Source: Glandiceps talaboti
Lineage: Eukaryota > Hemichordata > Enteropneusta > Spengelidae
Length of the DNA: 64,000 bases
NCBI RefSeq assembly: GCF_964340395.1
Contig: NC_135555.1
Span: 14,169,746 to 14,233,745 of the forward strand
Direction: 5' to 3'
The number at the start of each line of letters is the position of its first letter. The first letter of the stretch is position 1. The position numbers and the translations under genes are program-made. The notes below the pieces were generated by a model, which did not search any database, was not told the origin of the DNA, and saw only the letters and a list, made by a program, of their open reading frames with translations. Shown piece by piece: positions 15,101 through 27,000 of this stretch.

Positions 15101-17665
15101 TCTCGACAGATACTCTATGATGAAAAAAAGTAGCATTATGTTCACTCTCTGGTTTGTGAGGGATTAGGAAGGCCAAGAAAAAAAGTTTCTTTCTCATCGT
15201 AGGAAAAATGCAGAAGTGATGCAGTGAGATGGTATTCTTTTCTTTCTTTCATTCATTCTTTCTTTTTTTTGAGCACCACCATACTAATCAATAGAATAAT
15301 ACACAGAAAGAAAAAAGATCAAAATATCAAAGTTTGATTCAGAACCACAATATACATTGTATGTCTCATAACTTGCAAACAAATCACTAAAACTGTACTT
15401 CGTGACCTTCTTATGGTTCTGGTGTATAACTCCTGCCACTTCAGAAAAAAAGCCATGACATGCACGTTCTCAGGTAATGCACGTTGTGATGAGAAAACAA
15501 AATAATTTTTCTCTTGGCCTTACCAACAATTCACAATGCTGAATGCTAGAGTTGGAAATATTGATTAACACCAAACAGAAAATATCACAGCTGCAATCAA
15601 AGTCATGCTTATGATTCATACAAAATAACCATTGATATAACCACATACAAATCATTTTTTACGTTTTCATTATCATTTATTTTCATTTGGCCTTTGACCT
15701 AACTAGGTGCTCCTGGCATGAATTCTCACCCATCAATGCCACCTACTGGCCAGATGAATGTACCAACCACTAGTCATAGCAACCTGCCTGCATATAACAC
15801 ACCTCAACCTTCACAAGGGATGCAAAGCTATCCACGACCCATCTCACAGCAAGGTAATCCATTGAATGTTTACATAACCATGTCATCATACATGTAGCAT
15901 GGTGATTCATACAATATTCTCACAGCCATCTCATGGCATGGTGATTCATTGAATTTTTACATACCTGAATGTTTTCTTAACTCATGGCAGGGGGGGTTCA
16001 TATTTACATGCTTCCATGTATCTTGCAGCATGGTGATACATACCCTAACTTGCAGTATGGGGATTCATTGAATATTCACATTCCTTTCTCGTAGCATCGT
16101 GGTTCATCGAATATTCACATACATGTACATGCACCACATCTTGGAGAATGGTGATTCATCGAATATTGACATACCCTATCTTGGCGTATGATGATTCATA
16201 AAATGTTCACATACCCTTTCTTTCAGTATGGTGATTCATTGAATATTCACATACCTTATCTTGGCGCATGATGATTCATAAAATGTTCACAATCTTTCTT
16301 GCAGAATGGTAATTCAATAGATTATTCACATATCCAAATTTGTAGCATGGTGATTCATAGAATATTCACATACCATACATGTATCTTGAAGTATGGTCAT
16401 TCAAAGAATGTTCATAGACCATATGCTTAAAACAAACTGGCAACATTATGGTGATTCATACAATATTCAAATACCTTTTCTTGCAGTATGGTGATTCATA
16501 AGCCTATCTTGCAGTATGGTAATTCATACAATATTCACATCGTTACCCAGTTTTGCAGCAGGATGATTCGTAGAATATTCACATACCCTTTCTTTCAGTA
16601 TGGTGATTCATTGAATATTCACATACCTTATCATGGTGATTCATAAAATGTGTACAATCTTTCTTTGCTGAATAGTAATTCATGGATTATTCACATACCC
16701 AATTTTGCAGCATGGTGATTCGATGAATATTCACATACTCTATATAGCAGAACATGGTGATCCATAGAATATTTACATAGCATATATCTTGCAGTATGGT
16801 GATTCAAAGAATATGGCAATAACTAGTATAAGCCTATCTTGCAGTATGGCAATTCTTACAATATTTCACATACTCCAGCTGCAGTACATGGTGATCCATA
16901 GAATATTTACATACCATATCTTGTATTCACATACCCAATTTTGCAGCATGGTGATTCACAGAATATTCACATACCCTGTAAGCACCATGATATTCATAGA
17001 ATACTTGCCCTTTCTTGCAGTATGGCGATTCATAGAATGATTACATTCACTTTCTTGCAGTGTGGTAATTAATAAATAATCACATACCATATCTTTCTTA
17101 CAACAAGGTAATTCATACAAGCAGGTCATACAGTGTAAACATTCACAGCAAAATAATGACATGAAATCCTGACATCAGCAGCAAGAATAAGTAGATGTTT
17201 AATATTCCCCAATATTTTTTTTTCATTCAGGCAAGGAAAATACAAGCAACCTAAGGGGGCGCTGTCTCTATGAGTCACTAGTCGAGTAGTGACAACTCTT
17301 AGGTCACAGTTATTTTCCTGCTGAATGAAGAAATATATTGAAGAATAACATAATTATACCAGTGCCAGTACTATCAAAGGAAAATCTGGGAAAGTAATGG
17401 CAATGTTGAACGTTTTGACTCATATTTTGAACACAGCAGAACCAGTGACATAGACACGCATTGTTGCGACATAGACATGTGTTGTTGTGATGTAGAATAA
17501 CCAGGGTATAAATTCCATATTTTTTTGTTCAACTTGGCTTGTTATTTATGTTGTCAGGTCAAATGATGGGGCAGCAACAAGGCATGGGTAGCGTTCCTAG
17601 TCAGCCTGCTGCAACACATCAACAGTACAATATACAGCAGCGGTATCAACAACAGCAGCAGCAGC

Positions 17666-17697
<32 letters not shown>

Positions 17698-19109
17698 CCA
17701 CAACCACAGCAACCAGGCAGTGGTCAACTCATATCGTCACAACAAATGGGTGCCTACAGGAGATCTCCTCAGCAAGGTAGATGTTAGTTGTATAAATATT
17801 AACAAAATTGATTATCCATTTGATTGCTATTCACACCACTGAGGGCCCCCTACTACTTGCAGTCTATCTATCAACACACAAGACCACCCATATATTGATT
17901 ACCGAATCTTACATCATCCATCCAGGTGTATTCTGGTCACGATGTGTAATGAGTCAAATGTGTGACTGAACTTTTGCATATTGCTCTGTCTGTTTGACCA
18001 ACTCCTATCACATAGCCAATTCTCGTAATGTATAGTATTGAATTTAGCTTTTGTTCCTAACACAACAATGAAAATTTTACTTGAAATTTTAGACTGCACA
18101 CTTCAGTCTTTGTCAACAGATTGATCCACTATTCAGTACATGTGACCTTATGGACATGTGAGCCTAATAAGGGGTCATAGATGCCTGGAAGTTTATATCG
18201 CCCTTCATCTCAGTACATGTGTCCATAATGTCACGTTTACTGAATAGTGAGTCAATCTGTTGACAAAGACCGAAGTGTGCAGTTGAAAATTTCAGGTAAA
18301 ATTTTCAAAGTTGTGTTTGGAAAATTGGTTAAATTCAATACTGTGGCTTACCAACACAGATGAATTTCCATTTGAAATCTTGTAAAGTTTACTTGACACT
18401 AAGCTATCCCTTTAGACACGTACTTACCCATGTTTAGACTTGACACCTAATGATGCATCTATTTTATTCTATACTGGAATGTCAGTGTAGCTCAAACTAA
18501 GGAAGGGGTCAGGTGAAATGTCAGCTCATCAAAATAATGTGGAGTAAGAACATCCATTTAACTACTTCTCTTTGCTTGTAGTTTTTTTCTTCTTCAATAA
18601 ATGCTTGTGTAACATTCATTTAAAACGAGGAGCGTAATGGATGGTGATATTTTTCTTGGATTTACCCATTACTTTTCTTTAATTACAGCTTGTATGGCAA
18701 CACTTCTGCATAAGAATGGTCATTCTTGATTGCACAGTATTTTTTCCCTTTGGGTAAATTTTTGTGATTGTATCACCTGCCCGTATTTTTATTACATGTA
18801 GGCCAACAGTACCCAGGACAGCAACCAAGTTACACTCAGCAGCAGTTCAGCAACCAACAGCAGCAGCAGGCCTACCCTCCACAAACACAGCCACAACCTG
18901 CCGGCTATCCTAATCAAGCCCAGTACAACAGTCCACAACAGTCTAGTTATGGAGCCTATCCACAGAGTCAGCAATCATCCCAGCATTATCATCCCTATAA
19001 CCGACCAACACAACAACAATCTATACCGAGTCAACCAGTGCAAGGTCAACCAACCCCCTATGGAGGTGGCTATAGTCAAGGTCAATATCAGCCACCCTAT
19101 CAGCAGTAG
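9189..19109 (+). CDS. SS18: SS18/SS18L1 (SYT/CREST) chromatin-remodelling subunit
   Basis: Seven exons join in frame: 9189-9257, 11557-11633, 12402-12483, 13077-14094, 15707-15853, 17558-17776 and 18802-19109, giving 639 aa (human SS18 and SS18L1 are about 400). Exons 1-3 encode the SNH domain (residues 1-76), starting MSLAFVPPSQRG, with MLDENNQLIQTIVDYQNKGK and NLVYLATVADSN closely matching SS18. From family knowledge, this domain anchors the protein in BAF (SWI/SNF) complexes, and the Q/P/G/Y-rich tail is an activation and phase-separation domain. Exon 4 (about 340 codons) is dominated by glutamine with proline and histidine, exon 6 holds a second pure Q run, and exon 7 is the QPGY-type tail ending in QYQPPYQQ. 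The nuclear gene is divergent from PSMA7. It is one pre-duplication SS18/SS18L1 gene or either paralogue; the sequence does not decide. Confidence 0.95.
10320..10646 (+). mobile_element. Dispersed palindrome-bearing repeat family A, copy 1
   Basis: In SS18 intron 1. An imperfect hairpin (arms AATATTTTTCTTCATTC and the inverse GAATGAAGAAAAATATT) encloses GAGTGACCTAAGGGGCCC. A tail of about 200 bp follows, holding TGACTCG and repeated TTGTCATG-type words. Four further copies lie in the window, and none encodes a protein. It is probably a non-autonomous MITE-like element. Confidence 0.75.
11328..11507. repeat. Two (TTCA)n microsatellites with duplicated flank
   Basis: TTCATTCA tracts at about 11330-11384 and 11420-11507 are each preceded by the same flank, GTTATCTGTTGAAGTGAATT. 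This indicates a segmental duplication that included the flank. They lie just upstream of SS18 exon 2. The open frames encoding FIHS-type repeats are artefacts of the tract. Confidence 0.9.
14117..15065 (+). repeat. Degenerate minisatellite in SS18 intron 4
   Basis: About ten degenerate 60-75 bp units share GACATAAACCACTGTAAA, then ACATATCATTACAG. The first unit (about 14117-14180) starts some 25 bp after the exon 4 donor. It is separated from the rest (about 14490-15065) by a family A element. Many units hold an ATTACAG or ATCACAG acceptor-like end. Confidence 0.75.
14190..14480 (+). mobile_element. Family A repeat, copy 2
   Basis: In SS18 intron 4, inserted within the intronic minisatellite. 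It shares GAGTGACCTAAGGGGCC, the GCTGAATGAAG arm and the CCAGGGTGTATA-type 3' end with the other copies. The outer part of the left arm is shortened. Confidence 0.7.
15838..17110 (+). repeat. Minisatellite spanning the SS18 exon 5 donor junction
   Basis: More than 20 degenerate copies of a 40-60 bp unit, consensus about CTTGCAGTATGGTGATTCAT followed by AGAATATTCACATACC. The first unit is the exon 5 end itself: CCATCTCACAGCAAG, then GTAATCCATTGAATG, then TTTACATA, resembles the copy at 15928-15965. The array therefore derives from a sequence crossing the exon-intron boundary. Most copies keep both a TTGCAG acceptor-like and a GGTGATT or GGTAATT donor-like site. Confidence 0.88.
17201..17535 (+). 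mobile_element. Family A repeat, copy 3
   Basis: In SS18 intron 5, just after the junction minisatellite and ending about 20 bp before exon 6. It contains AATATTCCCCAATATTT, CCTAAGGGGGCGCTGTC, CTGAATGAAG and the ATAACCAGGGTATAAATTCC tail. Its 3' end therefore supplies most of the intron upstream of the exon 6 acceptor. Confidence 0.75.
18035..18341. repeat. Foldback element in SS18 intron 6
   Basis: Inverted arms of about 130 bp: 18035-18165 and 18210-18341. The shared core is GCACACTTCAGTCTTTGTCA, then ACAGATTGA and CTATTCAGTA. The loop is about 45 bp. It could form a long hairpin in the pre-mRNA. No coding capacity. Confidence 0.88.
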
Positions 19110-19580
19110 AAGGTTAATATCAAGTTGAGGTTAACACCCATCTTTTGAACTCTGGAAAGTCAATATTGACTTTAGGTTAATATCAACCATGCCTTCCACA
19201 GGAGAGGGTCAATATCGGCCACCATACCAACAGTTGAAAATCAACATCAAGTTGAGGTCGATGTGTTAATCACCCTTCAATAGTGGAAAGTCAATATTGA
19301 TTTGAGTTTAATATCAACTATGCCCTCAACAGGACAGGGTCAGTATCAGCCACCCTTTCATCATATCAAGTCGAGGTTAATATCAACCCTCTTCTAAACA
19401 GCTGGAAGGTCAATAATTATATGAGGTTAATATCAACCCTCTTCTCAACAGCCGGAAGGTCAATATGTACATGAGGTTAATAATCACCCCTTGCAATTGT
19501 AGATAGTCAATATTGATTTCAGGTTAATATCAATTGCCCTCCAAATGACTGAAGGTCAATATCAACTTTCCAACAGCAAC
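19080..19580 (+). repeat. Tandem repeat running from the SS18 stop into the 3' UTR
   Basis: The segment starting GGTCAATATCAGCCACCCTA (codons for GQYQPPYQQ plus stop, 19080) recurs at 19207 and 19338, periods 127 and 131 bp, with recognisable downstream sequence. Further shorter copies (AAGGTCAATA, GAGGTTAATATCAACC) continue to about 19580. The last codons of SS18 and its early 3' UTR are thus one tandem duplication. Confidence 0.8.
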
Positions 19581-20210
19581 AGTGACTGCAATTCCTTTAT
19601 TAGTGTAATCCTCTTTCTACCAGAGGGGTATTTGTTCTTCAAAAAACTACAAGTTGGGAAAGGCAGAATTAACAGGGAAAGGAGAAACAGACCCCAATTG
19701 AAGTACTGCATATTTCTGCAGAGGACCATGAAGTTGGAGAGCAAGGATAGAGGTACTACCCTGAAATGGGTCTAATTACCCAAAGAAACTCAAATAACCT
19801 GTAGTGTTGGGTGACTACCTTGATGCAGTTTTGGTTAGAAATTGTACGAAAGGCCGTTTTCACTTGTGTGGTTATGGTACCGAGATAATACAAGAGGATA
19901 CTGTTGTATAGCTTAAAAGTTAAGTTACCAAATGTGCAAGATTGCTAAGTCTTTCTTGAACTTACTTTCAGTTTTTGATTACTTTATACTGCTAAATTGT
20001 TATTTATAATTAAGTGTGGTTCTCTGTACTTATTTTGAGAATAGTCGACTTTATCTATATTTGTTGCTTGTGTCCATGGATCCCAAAGAACCTTATTATT
20101 TGTGACGTGTTGATAGATGTTGCGAGGCAAATAGCAGCAAACATCGTCTTTGTTTTTGTACTCGTGTATGCATTGTGTGTCAGTTTGAGTAAAAAATATG
20201 CAGAGAGTAT

Positions 20211-20518
20211 TTAAAGGGGAAACACTACTGCTGAAAATAGTAAGGGCTCTGGAGAGTCATTCCAGGACTACTGCCATCAATTAACAAAGCATGAATATTT
20301 ATGGTCTGGTTTTACATATGCATGTCTCATGACTCCTATATGTGACAATGCGTATCCACGGCAACTTACACTGAACAATGAATGAGGAACAAGTTTCAAC
20401 TCCATGTTTTTCTGCAGTTGCACATTATGTAAATGATGTGAAACCATGAAATGATTCTCAAGAACTTGTAGTTTAAAGAAAATGCCTTTGTTTCCAGCAG
20501 TGGTGTTCCCCTAACATA
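20211..20518. mobile_element. Inverted-terminal-repeat element (family C)
   Basis: The ends are AAAGGGGAAACACTACTGCT and the inverse AGCAGTGGTGTTCCCCT, about 300 bp apart, with no coding sequence between. A related end, GGAGTGATGTTCCCCTTTA, lies at about 26132-26150 in intron 1 of the TRIM-like gene, joined to a shared GGGCCC/CTGGAGAG motif. Probably a MITE. Confidence 0.65.
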
Positions 20519-20659
20519 ACACAGATGGCAGTGTTCCATTGATGTCTTTCACCACCATAGGGGGCAGACATGCAAGGCTAATATACAATCCTCTTTCTAG
20601 AAGCTAATTGCGTTAGGAAACATTGGCAGCTGTAGACTGTATTTACACCTTTCATTATC

Positions 20660-21060
20660 ATCCTGTTTTGGGGAATGTTTGGTATCCCCGGTAACAGGGG
20701 ACAATCTGAGTAAACTTGAATAAATTTCCATACTTTGGATCATAATATTGGTGGGAAACCCTGGTGACGGGGAACTTTGCATAAATTCCTGTACTGTGTA
20801 CCATACTTTGGGTGGGTAACCAAAGTACTAACAGGGTGAAATGTCGTAAAATTTGCATAAATTCCTATACTGTGTACCATTATTTTGGTGGGTAACCAAG
20901 GTAACAGTAAATGTGGTAAAACTTGCATGGTTTCCAATACCTTGTACCATAATTTCGATGAGGAACCCTGGTAACAGAGAAAGGAATATCAGCTAACTTT
21001 TGCAACTATAGATTTTGATAGCTTGTTCCGTAATTTTGATGGGGCACCCAGGTTAAAGAT
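20660..21060 (+). repeat. Minisatellite with unit of about 70-80 bp
   Basis: Five to six degenerate units. Each contains TGGTGGGTAACC or GAGGAACCCTGG, then GGTAACAG, then TTGCATAAATTCC and ATACTGTGTACCAT. It lies in the SS18 3' flank. It has no coding sense. Confidence 0.8.
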
Positions 21061-22479
21061 CTGGGCAATTCAGTTATATTTATCTTATATTTATCTTTTT
21101 ACCCAACAAATACACAGTGATGTTGGCAATATTTTGTTTAGAATATCAGCTGCCAATGATATTTTGATAAGGTAATTACATGTACCTCACTCACCTTGGT
21201 CTTCGGTGATTGTGATAAAAGTTTAGACTTGCTGAATAACTGATATGTGGACAGGACCCTTTTATTGCTGTAATATTACGTACTTTCAGTATTTTGTTTG
21301 AAAATGAACACAACCTAGGGGCAGCATTAAATCACTGATGTAGGATAACAAACTAAATTCCTATAGTTTTGTCTCAGAACCCTTACTCCCTTTAAAATTA
21401 ACTGGCAAAAAATTGTCTCTATGTTCATAATAATAGTTCACCTTCAAAATGATGAAAACATTTAAAAAGGAATATAATACCTTTTGTTGAAAACTTGAAT
21501 GCGGAAAACCATGATTACAAACACTCCTCTGCAGAGTTATAGCTTTTTCTCATCTTTTGATTCTAACCTTATATACATGGAACGAAAAAGGGGGGGAAAA
21601 GGTACATGCACATTCATTTATTAAAACCTTTGCTTTGATAAATATACATAAGTATTTGTCAGATGGAAACTGATGTTAGTTGAAATATTTTGCCTTAACA
21701 AAAGAAGTTATGTTTGCATCATATATTGGTCTTGCTACATTGCCCCCCCCCCCCTCTTTAATAGTACAATTGTGTCCTCAATGGCAAACATATTGTGAAA
21801 CATTCCCTCTTGCCATCTTAACACTTGGGTAAAGCTATATTATAGAATGAAATGATTTGTTTGAAAATCAACTTTTGACATATTTTATTATACATGTACC
21901 ATATTCTATTGTAGGCGTGTGACGTGTAAATTAGAAACTGCCATAATAGACTGTTATAAGCTGTTAGTAATGTGCCTGTCAAATGTCTATAGAGTTCTTG
22001 GCACCATGAGTCAATGCCTACATCATGTCTTTGTTGCTGTTACTTGTCCATCAATGAATTGAAACAAAGTAGAGAGTTGCTGCACCACAAGGACTATTGC
22101 AGTGTTGCTTCAATGTTGTTGCTGTCTTTCTGTAACATGCAAATGAATGCAGTGGTTCTACCACATATGATACACTGTTATAAAAGACAACATTCAACAC
22201 TTTTTCTGCAGCCTTTTGACCACATTCCTACACCTTTATATTGCCAATTGACAGCATTAAATGGAGTCATTTGCTAAAAATATGTATCGAGGTGACTCGG
22301 GGAGAGTCCTGTATTTATTCTTCAAAAAACAAAATTAGGCTAAGATACAGTGTCATTCTGCCCCCATCCAACACTACACTGTTGATAGGGGTAAGGCCAA
22401 AGAGGGTGCCCCAACATGGAGCATTTTCTTTCAGTGTAGAGGGAAATATGTTTAAACCAGTAAGTGGTACAACCCATAA

Positions 22480-23050
22480 CACCAAAGTAAAGCGTTTTCT
22501 GTATGTACCACACTCGTTTATAGCAGCCACATCAAGTACAACCCATAACACCAAAGTAAAGTGTGTTCTGTATGTACCACAATCATTTATAGCAGCCATA
22601 TCAAGTGTAAAAGTATACTGTTTCATTTGCTAATTGACCACATTATAAAGGCGAAATGCTGGGCTTGTAAATAAACCAATAGGGAACTTGCAAACCCGCC
22701 ATGTTGAATGCTGCATCATGGGAAATTGATAATAAATACTAATCAATTAGTATTGTAAACAATACTGTGACATTGTTTGCAACCACAGATGATCAATTCA
22801 TAGTTACCCTGACAATTGTGGGAGGTTTATTCAATCGATAACTCCAGATTAGGTATTACGATAACCACAGATAATCCCATAGTCCTTTGTGTCTGAGCAT
22901 GCTCAGTCTGGATTGCAAGTTCCCTATTGAAAGAGTATACTTTACACTTGATATGAATGCTATAAACGAGTGTAACACATAGAGAAAGTGCTTTACTTCA
23001 GTGTTGCTCTCTGTATTTCCCTAATGCTGTTATAGCTGCCATCTCTCTAT
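22480..23050. repeat. Foldback element with internally duplicated left arm
   Basis: A 78-bp tandem duplication (ACAACCCATAACACCAAAGT repeated at about 22490 and 22548) forms the left arm. An inverted, diverged copy lies at about 22927-23050, with AGTATACT, ACACTTGATATGAATG and TATAGC in reverse order. An inner inverted pair, CAATAGGGAACTTGCAA (22678-22694) and TTGCAAGTTCCCTATTG (22914-22930), confirms the palindrome. Confidence 0.8.
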
Positions 23051-23534
23051 ACCCGGCATCAACTACCAGTATAGATACAAATGTAGCTTTTTTGTGTCGC
23101 ATTTGATTTTGAAAATAGTTTCTCATCACCCATTGACTGTAAAGGTACAAGTCACGTACCTTGTTTTCATATATCTTGTACAGTGTGTGTACATTTCTTT
23201 TAAGAAGTGACTGGCATGCCTGTGTATCTTGGGATTAACTTATCTACTTCAGAAACTTTTAAGTTGAGAATTTTGATATCGGACAGACATTTTGCTAAAT
23301 GCAATTGAAAGGTAACTGATTTTGTACATGTATGTGTAATTTGCTATGTAGGTTTTTGTATGACTTTAATATAACTTTTTTTTTTTTGAGTGTGCAACAG
23401 GAATTAAATTAATACAAAAATGCATTCCAGTGTTGTGTTTGTTCTATGCAGTATGTAAAAGGCGTTAAAATGATTTTGAAGCATTGGAAGATCCGCTCAC
23501 ATACTCTTGAACTGAAACTCATTTTTTTTCTGCA

Positions 23535-23962
23535 GCTGCAGACATCAGACTGTGGACGAACGGAACCAGTTACAAAGAGGGAAAGTAAACAAATGAATTG
23601 GATTAATAACACTTGGCTCTGCAGGTTGGAACAGCAGAGACTTTTATTACATACGATGGTTGATAAGAAGAGTTTTATGTTCTCTGTATGTGTGCAAGAA
23701 TGCCAGAGGAACTGGAAATTTTTTTGTGAACTATTATATAAAATGGTCATAATGTATGATTTTTAGTGTTTACTTATACTAGAGGCCAAAGTACTGAATA
23801 AAATATATCATATCATAAAATGGCCATAAAGCTGTTAATATCAAACTATCATGGTGTGTAACACAAGCCTCTGCTGTTCCAAATGTTAGTAATCTTAAGT
23901 CAGTTGTTTACTTTCCCTGTTTGTAGCAGGTTCCAGTCATCCACGGTCTGATGTCAGCATCA
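23535..23962. mobile_element. Terminal-inverted-repeat element family B, copy 1
   Basis: Ends are about 50-bp inverted repeats: CAGACTGTGGACGAACGG followed by GTTACAAAGAGGGAAAGTA, and at the other end TACTTTCCCTGTTTGTAGC followed by CATCCACGGTCTGATGTC. The interior shares ACTTT..GATAAGAAG, CCAGAGGAACTGG-type and TATCAAACTAT words with copy 2 in AP1G1. No transposase frame. It lies about 80 bp downstream of the TRIM-like gene stop. Confidence 0.8.
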
Positions 23963-24042
23963 GATGTTTATATAATCATCTGTAAAAACGGTATAATTGA
24001 CAACTTTTACATCATATCTTCACAATTTCTTATCCATGTTTG

Positions 24043-27000
24043 TTAAAAATCTTTTTCAAAATGCTGTTGTACATGACGTTCAAAGTCATCCAGAGATGAT
24101 TTTGATTTGGGGAAATTGATACCACACATAGGACACCGTCTATCATAGTGACTCTGTACATGTTCTTCAAAGGTGTCTCGAGGACAGGATGGTGGGAACA
24201 GAAGTCGACATTCCGAACACCATCTAGGAACTCCTTCGTTTTGATCTGGATATTCCGGTGCGTCATGAAATTCTTGTCCTGCTTTGTCCCTGGAAATAAA
24301 ATAATAAGGTACCATAAAATAACCGAATATGAATTGACCTGTGTAATAGCTATGACTAATGTCTAGTAGCCATTATCAAACTAAACAATGTCCTTCAGAC
24401 ACAAAATGAAGATGGAAGGAAGTTACAAATAACACTAAGGAAGTAACACTAAGTTCTAGGTTCAAAGTACTACAAAAAAACAAACAATAATTAGAATAGA
24501 AATTGTTACTTGACTCAATTTATGTTGTAGTAGCAGCAGCAGCAGCAGTAGTAGTAGTAGCAGTAGTAGTAGTAGTAGTAGTAGCAGTAGTAGTAGATGT
24601 AGCAGCAGCAGTAGTAGTAGTAAAGCTGTCTCATTGGAATCTAGTTTTTGATGCAACTACTTAGCTCTTGTCCGAATTACTCATACATCAACAGCTAAAA
24701 CTGTTTCACTGTTGATGTCTGCATTTTAATTTTCAAATAAATACTGAAAGTACATAACAGGGTCCTGTCCACATATCAATCTAAAATGAGATTGTACTAA
24801 CCTGTCTTCATTAAGTGAAGCCAATGGTTCTGCTGCTTGGTTGTCTATGTCATCTCTAGTTTCCTTATTGCCATGACTACCAGCACTGTTTATTTCTTCT
24901 AGCTGGTCAGTTGGTCTTCTATTAGTTGTAGTGGTTAGTGTGTTTGTAACGCCTTGTAGACGTAGTGGGGATGGTAGTTGTCCTCGCATGTAAGATGGTG
25001 GTGGTGGTGGTAGTGGTGGTGGTAATCCAAAGCAGTGTGGTGGTAGTGGCATTGGCCAACCACGTGGTATGACTGGTGGTTGCATTGCTGGTTGTCCTGG
25101 TGGTTCTTCTCTATATAAACTCATTTTCTCCTTAGAAAAAATATACATGAAATGCTCTAGAACTTTGATTTGATAGACATACATTGTATACCATCATAGT
25201 CTTCAGTTTTAAGTTTGTTATTTACTTGTATACGTAGTTTATTTTAAGGAAAATGTCCAGTCCTCAACTTTTTCTATTTTCCCCAGATACAAGTAGTCCC
25301 CAGTGATGTTTCACCTGACTCTTTCACATTTACTAAGTCATCATTTCACATATGAGAACACAGTTTAAATGAAGAATGACAAAATTATTTGTTTGCTGTA
25401 AGAGTGGCAATATTACTAAACGTACACATCATTGTATTTCATTTCAAAAATGGGATATATACTTTACCTCTAAGCTCATATATTTAAATCTCTCATCTTG
25501 TAATTCTTGTTCAAGTTTGACACATTCCTCTCTCTTCTCATCGAATTCTTTCTTCATGGCATCTATGTGCATGTCTCTACATACATCTTCTACAGCATCA
25601 ACATCAGCTTTTTCATCCTGAAACAACAACATGTACAAACATAACTATATGACAAGCCATCAACTGTGATCTTCAGATAAGCCTAGTGCGGAGATAGTGG
25701 CACCTGGCTACATTTTAGACAGGGCTATGCATCCCAAGTTCCAAATACTAGTACAATTCCTTTTCTTAAGACATTACATGTAAAGGAAACAAGAAAACAT
25801 GAAACCACATACAACATGTACCTGGAACATTTTTAAAATACTGTAGGATGTCCCTGGAACACTAACTATATATAATTGTTCCTGGAATATACATGACAAT
25901 CACACACAAAAAATATTAATTAGTAGAGAGTGCATACAACTCTCATGAATATTCTTATGTAACTTGAGTATCTTATTTCTGCTGACTCCCATGATGCAAT
26001 GTCCTACAGCAAAGATACCAAATATTAAGGCACACCATGGTTCTCAGAAATCACAAGTAATTGTAGATGATTTAACATCATGAAATAACTCTCCAGGGCC
26101 CATAGTTTATGGAAATGACTTCATTTGCTGGAGTGATGTTCCCCTTTAATATTTAGCTTTGATAAAAATTATCAAAATGTCTGAGAGTAGGCCAAAATGG
26201 GTGGTTTAATAAAGATAGTTGTACATCATCAGTGTTTAAGAATGTTGTCTTACTTTGTAAGCATCTTCAGTCGTTATCACACCAAGTTCAATTTGAGACT
26301 TCACATCACATGGTTTGAACGCCATAAAATAGTCCTTCTCAGTCAGATCAATCGGTGTCTTAGTTTTCATCAGTCCTTCCAAATGAGTTGTCACGCCCTT
26401 CCTAGCAGACATCAAATGGGATGCATTTCCATAATGCATTAACTTCTCAGCATACTCTGTGGTATTTGATAGGTCACTTTCTACTGCATCTAGTTCTTTC
26501 ATCTGGGCATTTAAGTTTAAGTTTCTGGTATCATATTCATCTTTCAACTCTCTCTGTAGTTCATCACCAGCCTCTAGTACCTTGCGAGTGAGCTCTTTAA
26601 TGTGTCCTGTTATTTTCTTTTGCTCGGTCTGGTAACATTCTTTTAGTGATGTCGACATTTTCTTCAATGAGGCCTTGCTGTCGTCTGCTTCCAAAGATTT
26701 TGCTTTCATTTTGTCGACGATATCAGTCAAACTTTCTTTGTACTCTTTAGCCGCTTCTTTGACACACCTGTATTGATGTTCTGGTCTAGGATGATCCAAA
26801 GTGGCACATTTGAGACAGATAGCCGATTCACACTGGTCGCAGTACAAGTCAACTTCGTAGTTTGGGTGTTGAGAACAGAGCAACGGCGGCTGAACTAAAG
26901 CTGGATTTTCGGACTTTGCCTCCAAATAATGATCGATGGCCACAGGACGATGATGTCTAGTTGCAGGCAAACGGCTGTGTGCAGCGGTGCAGGAGTCACA

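Larger units (their letters stand above)
19581..24042. other. Intergenic region between the convergent SS18 and TRIM-like genes
   Basis: No gene recognised. The 5' part is probably SS18 3' UTR; AATAAA-type signals exist at about 22668 and 23799 but the true end is not determinable. The region holds elements C and B, a five- to six-copy minisatellite (20660-21060) and a foldback (22480-23050), plus a C-tract near 21740. Confidence 0.6.

Noticed and set aside
15838-17110. CRISPR-like array in SS18 intron 5
   Set aside because: Units are degenerate, lack uniform spacers, and lie in an animal intron; it is a minisatellite.
23446-23766. Overlapping 106-aa plus and 113-aa minus frames
   Set aside because: They overlie the family B mobile element and are open on both strands by chance.
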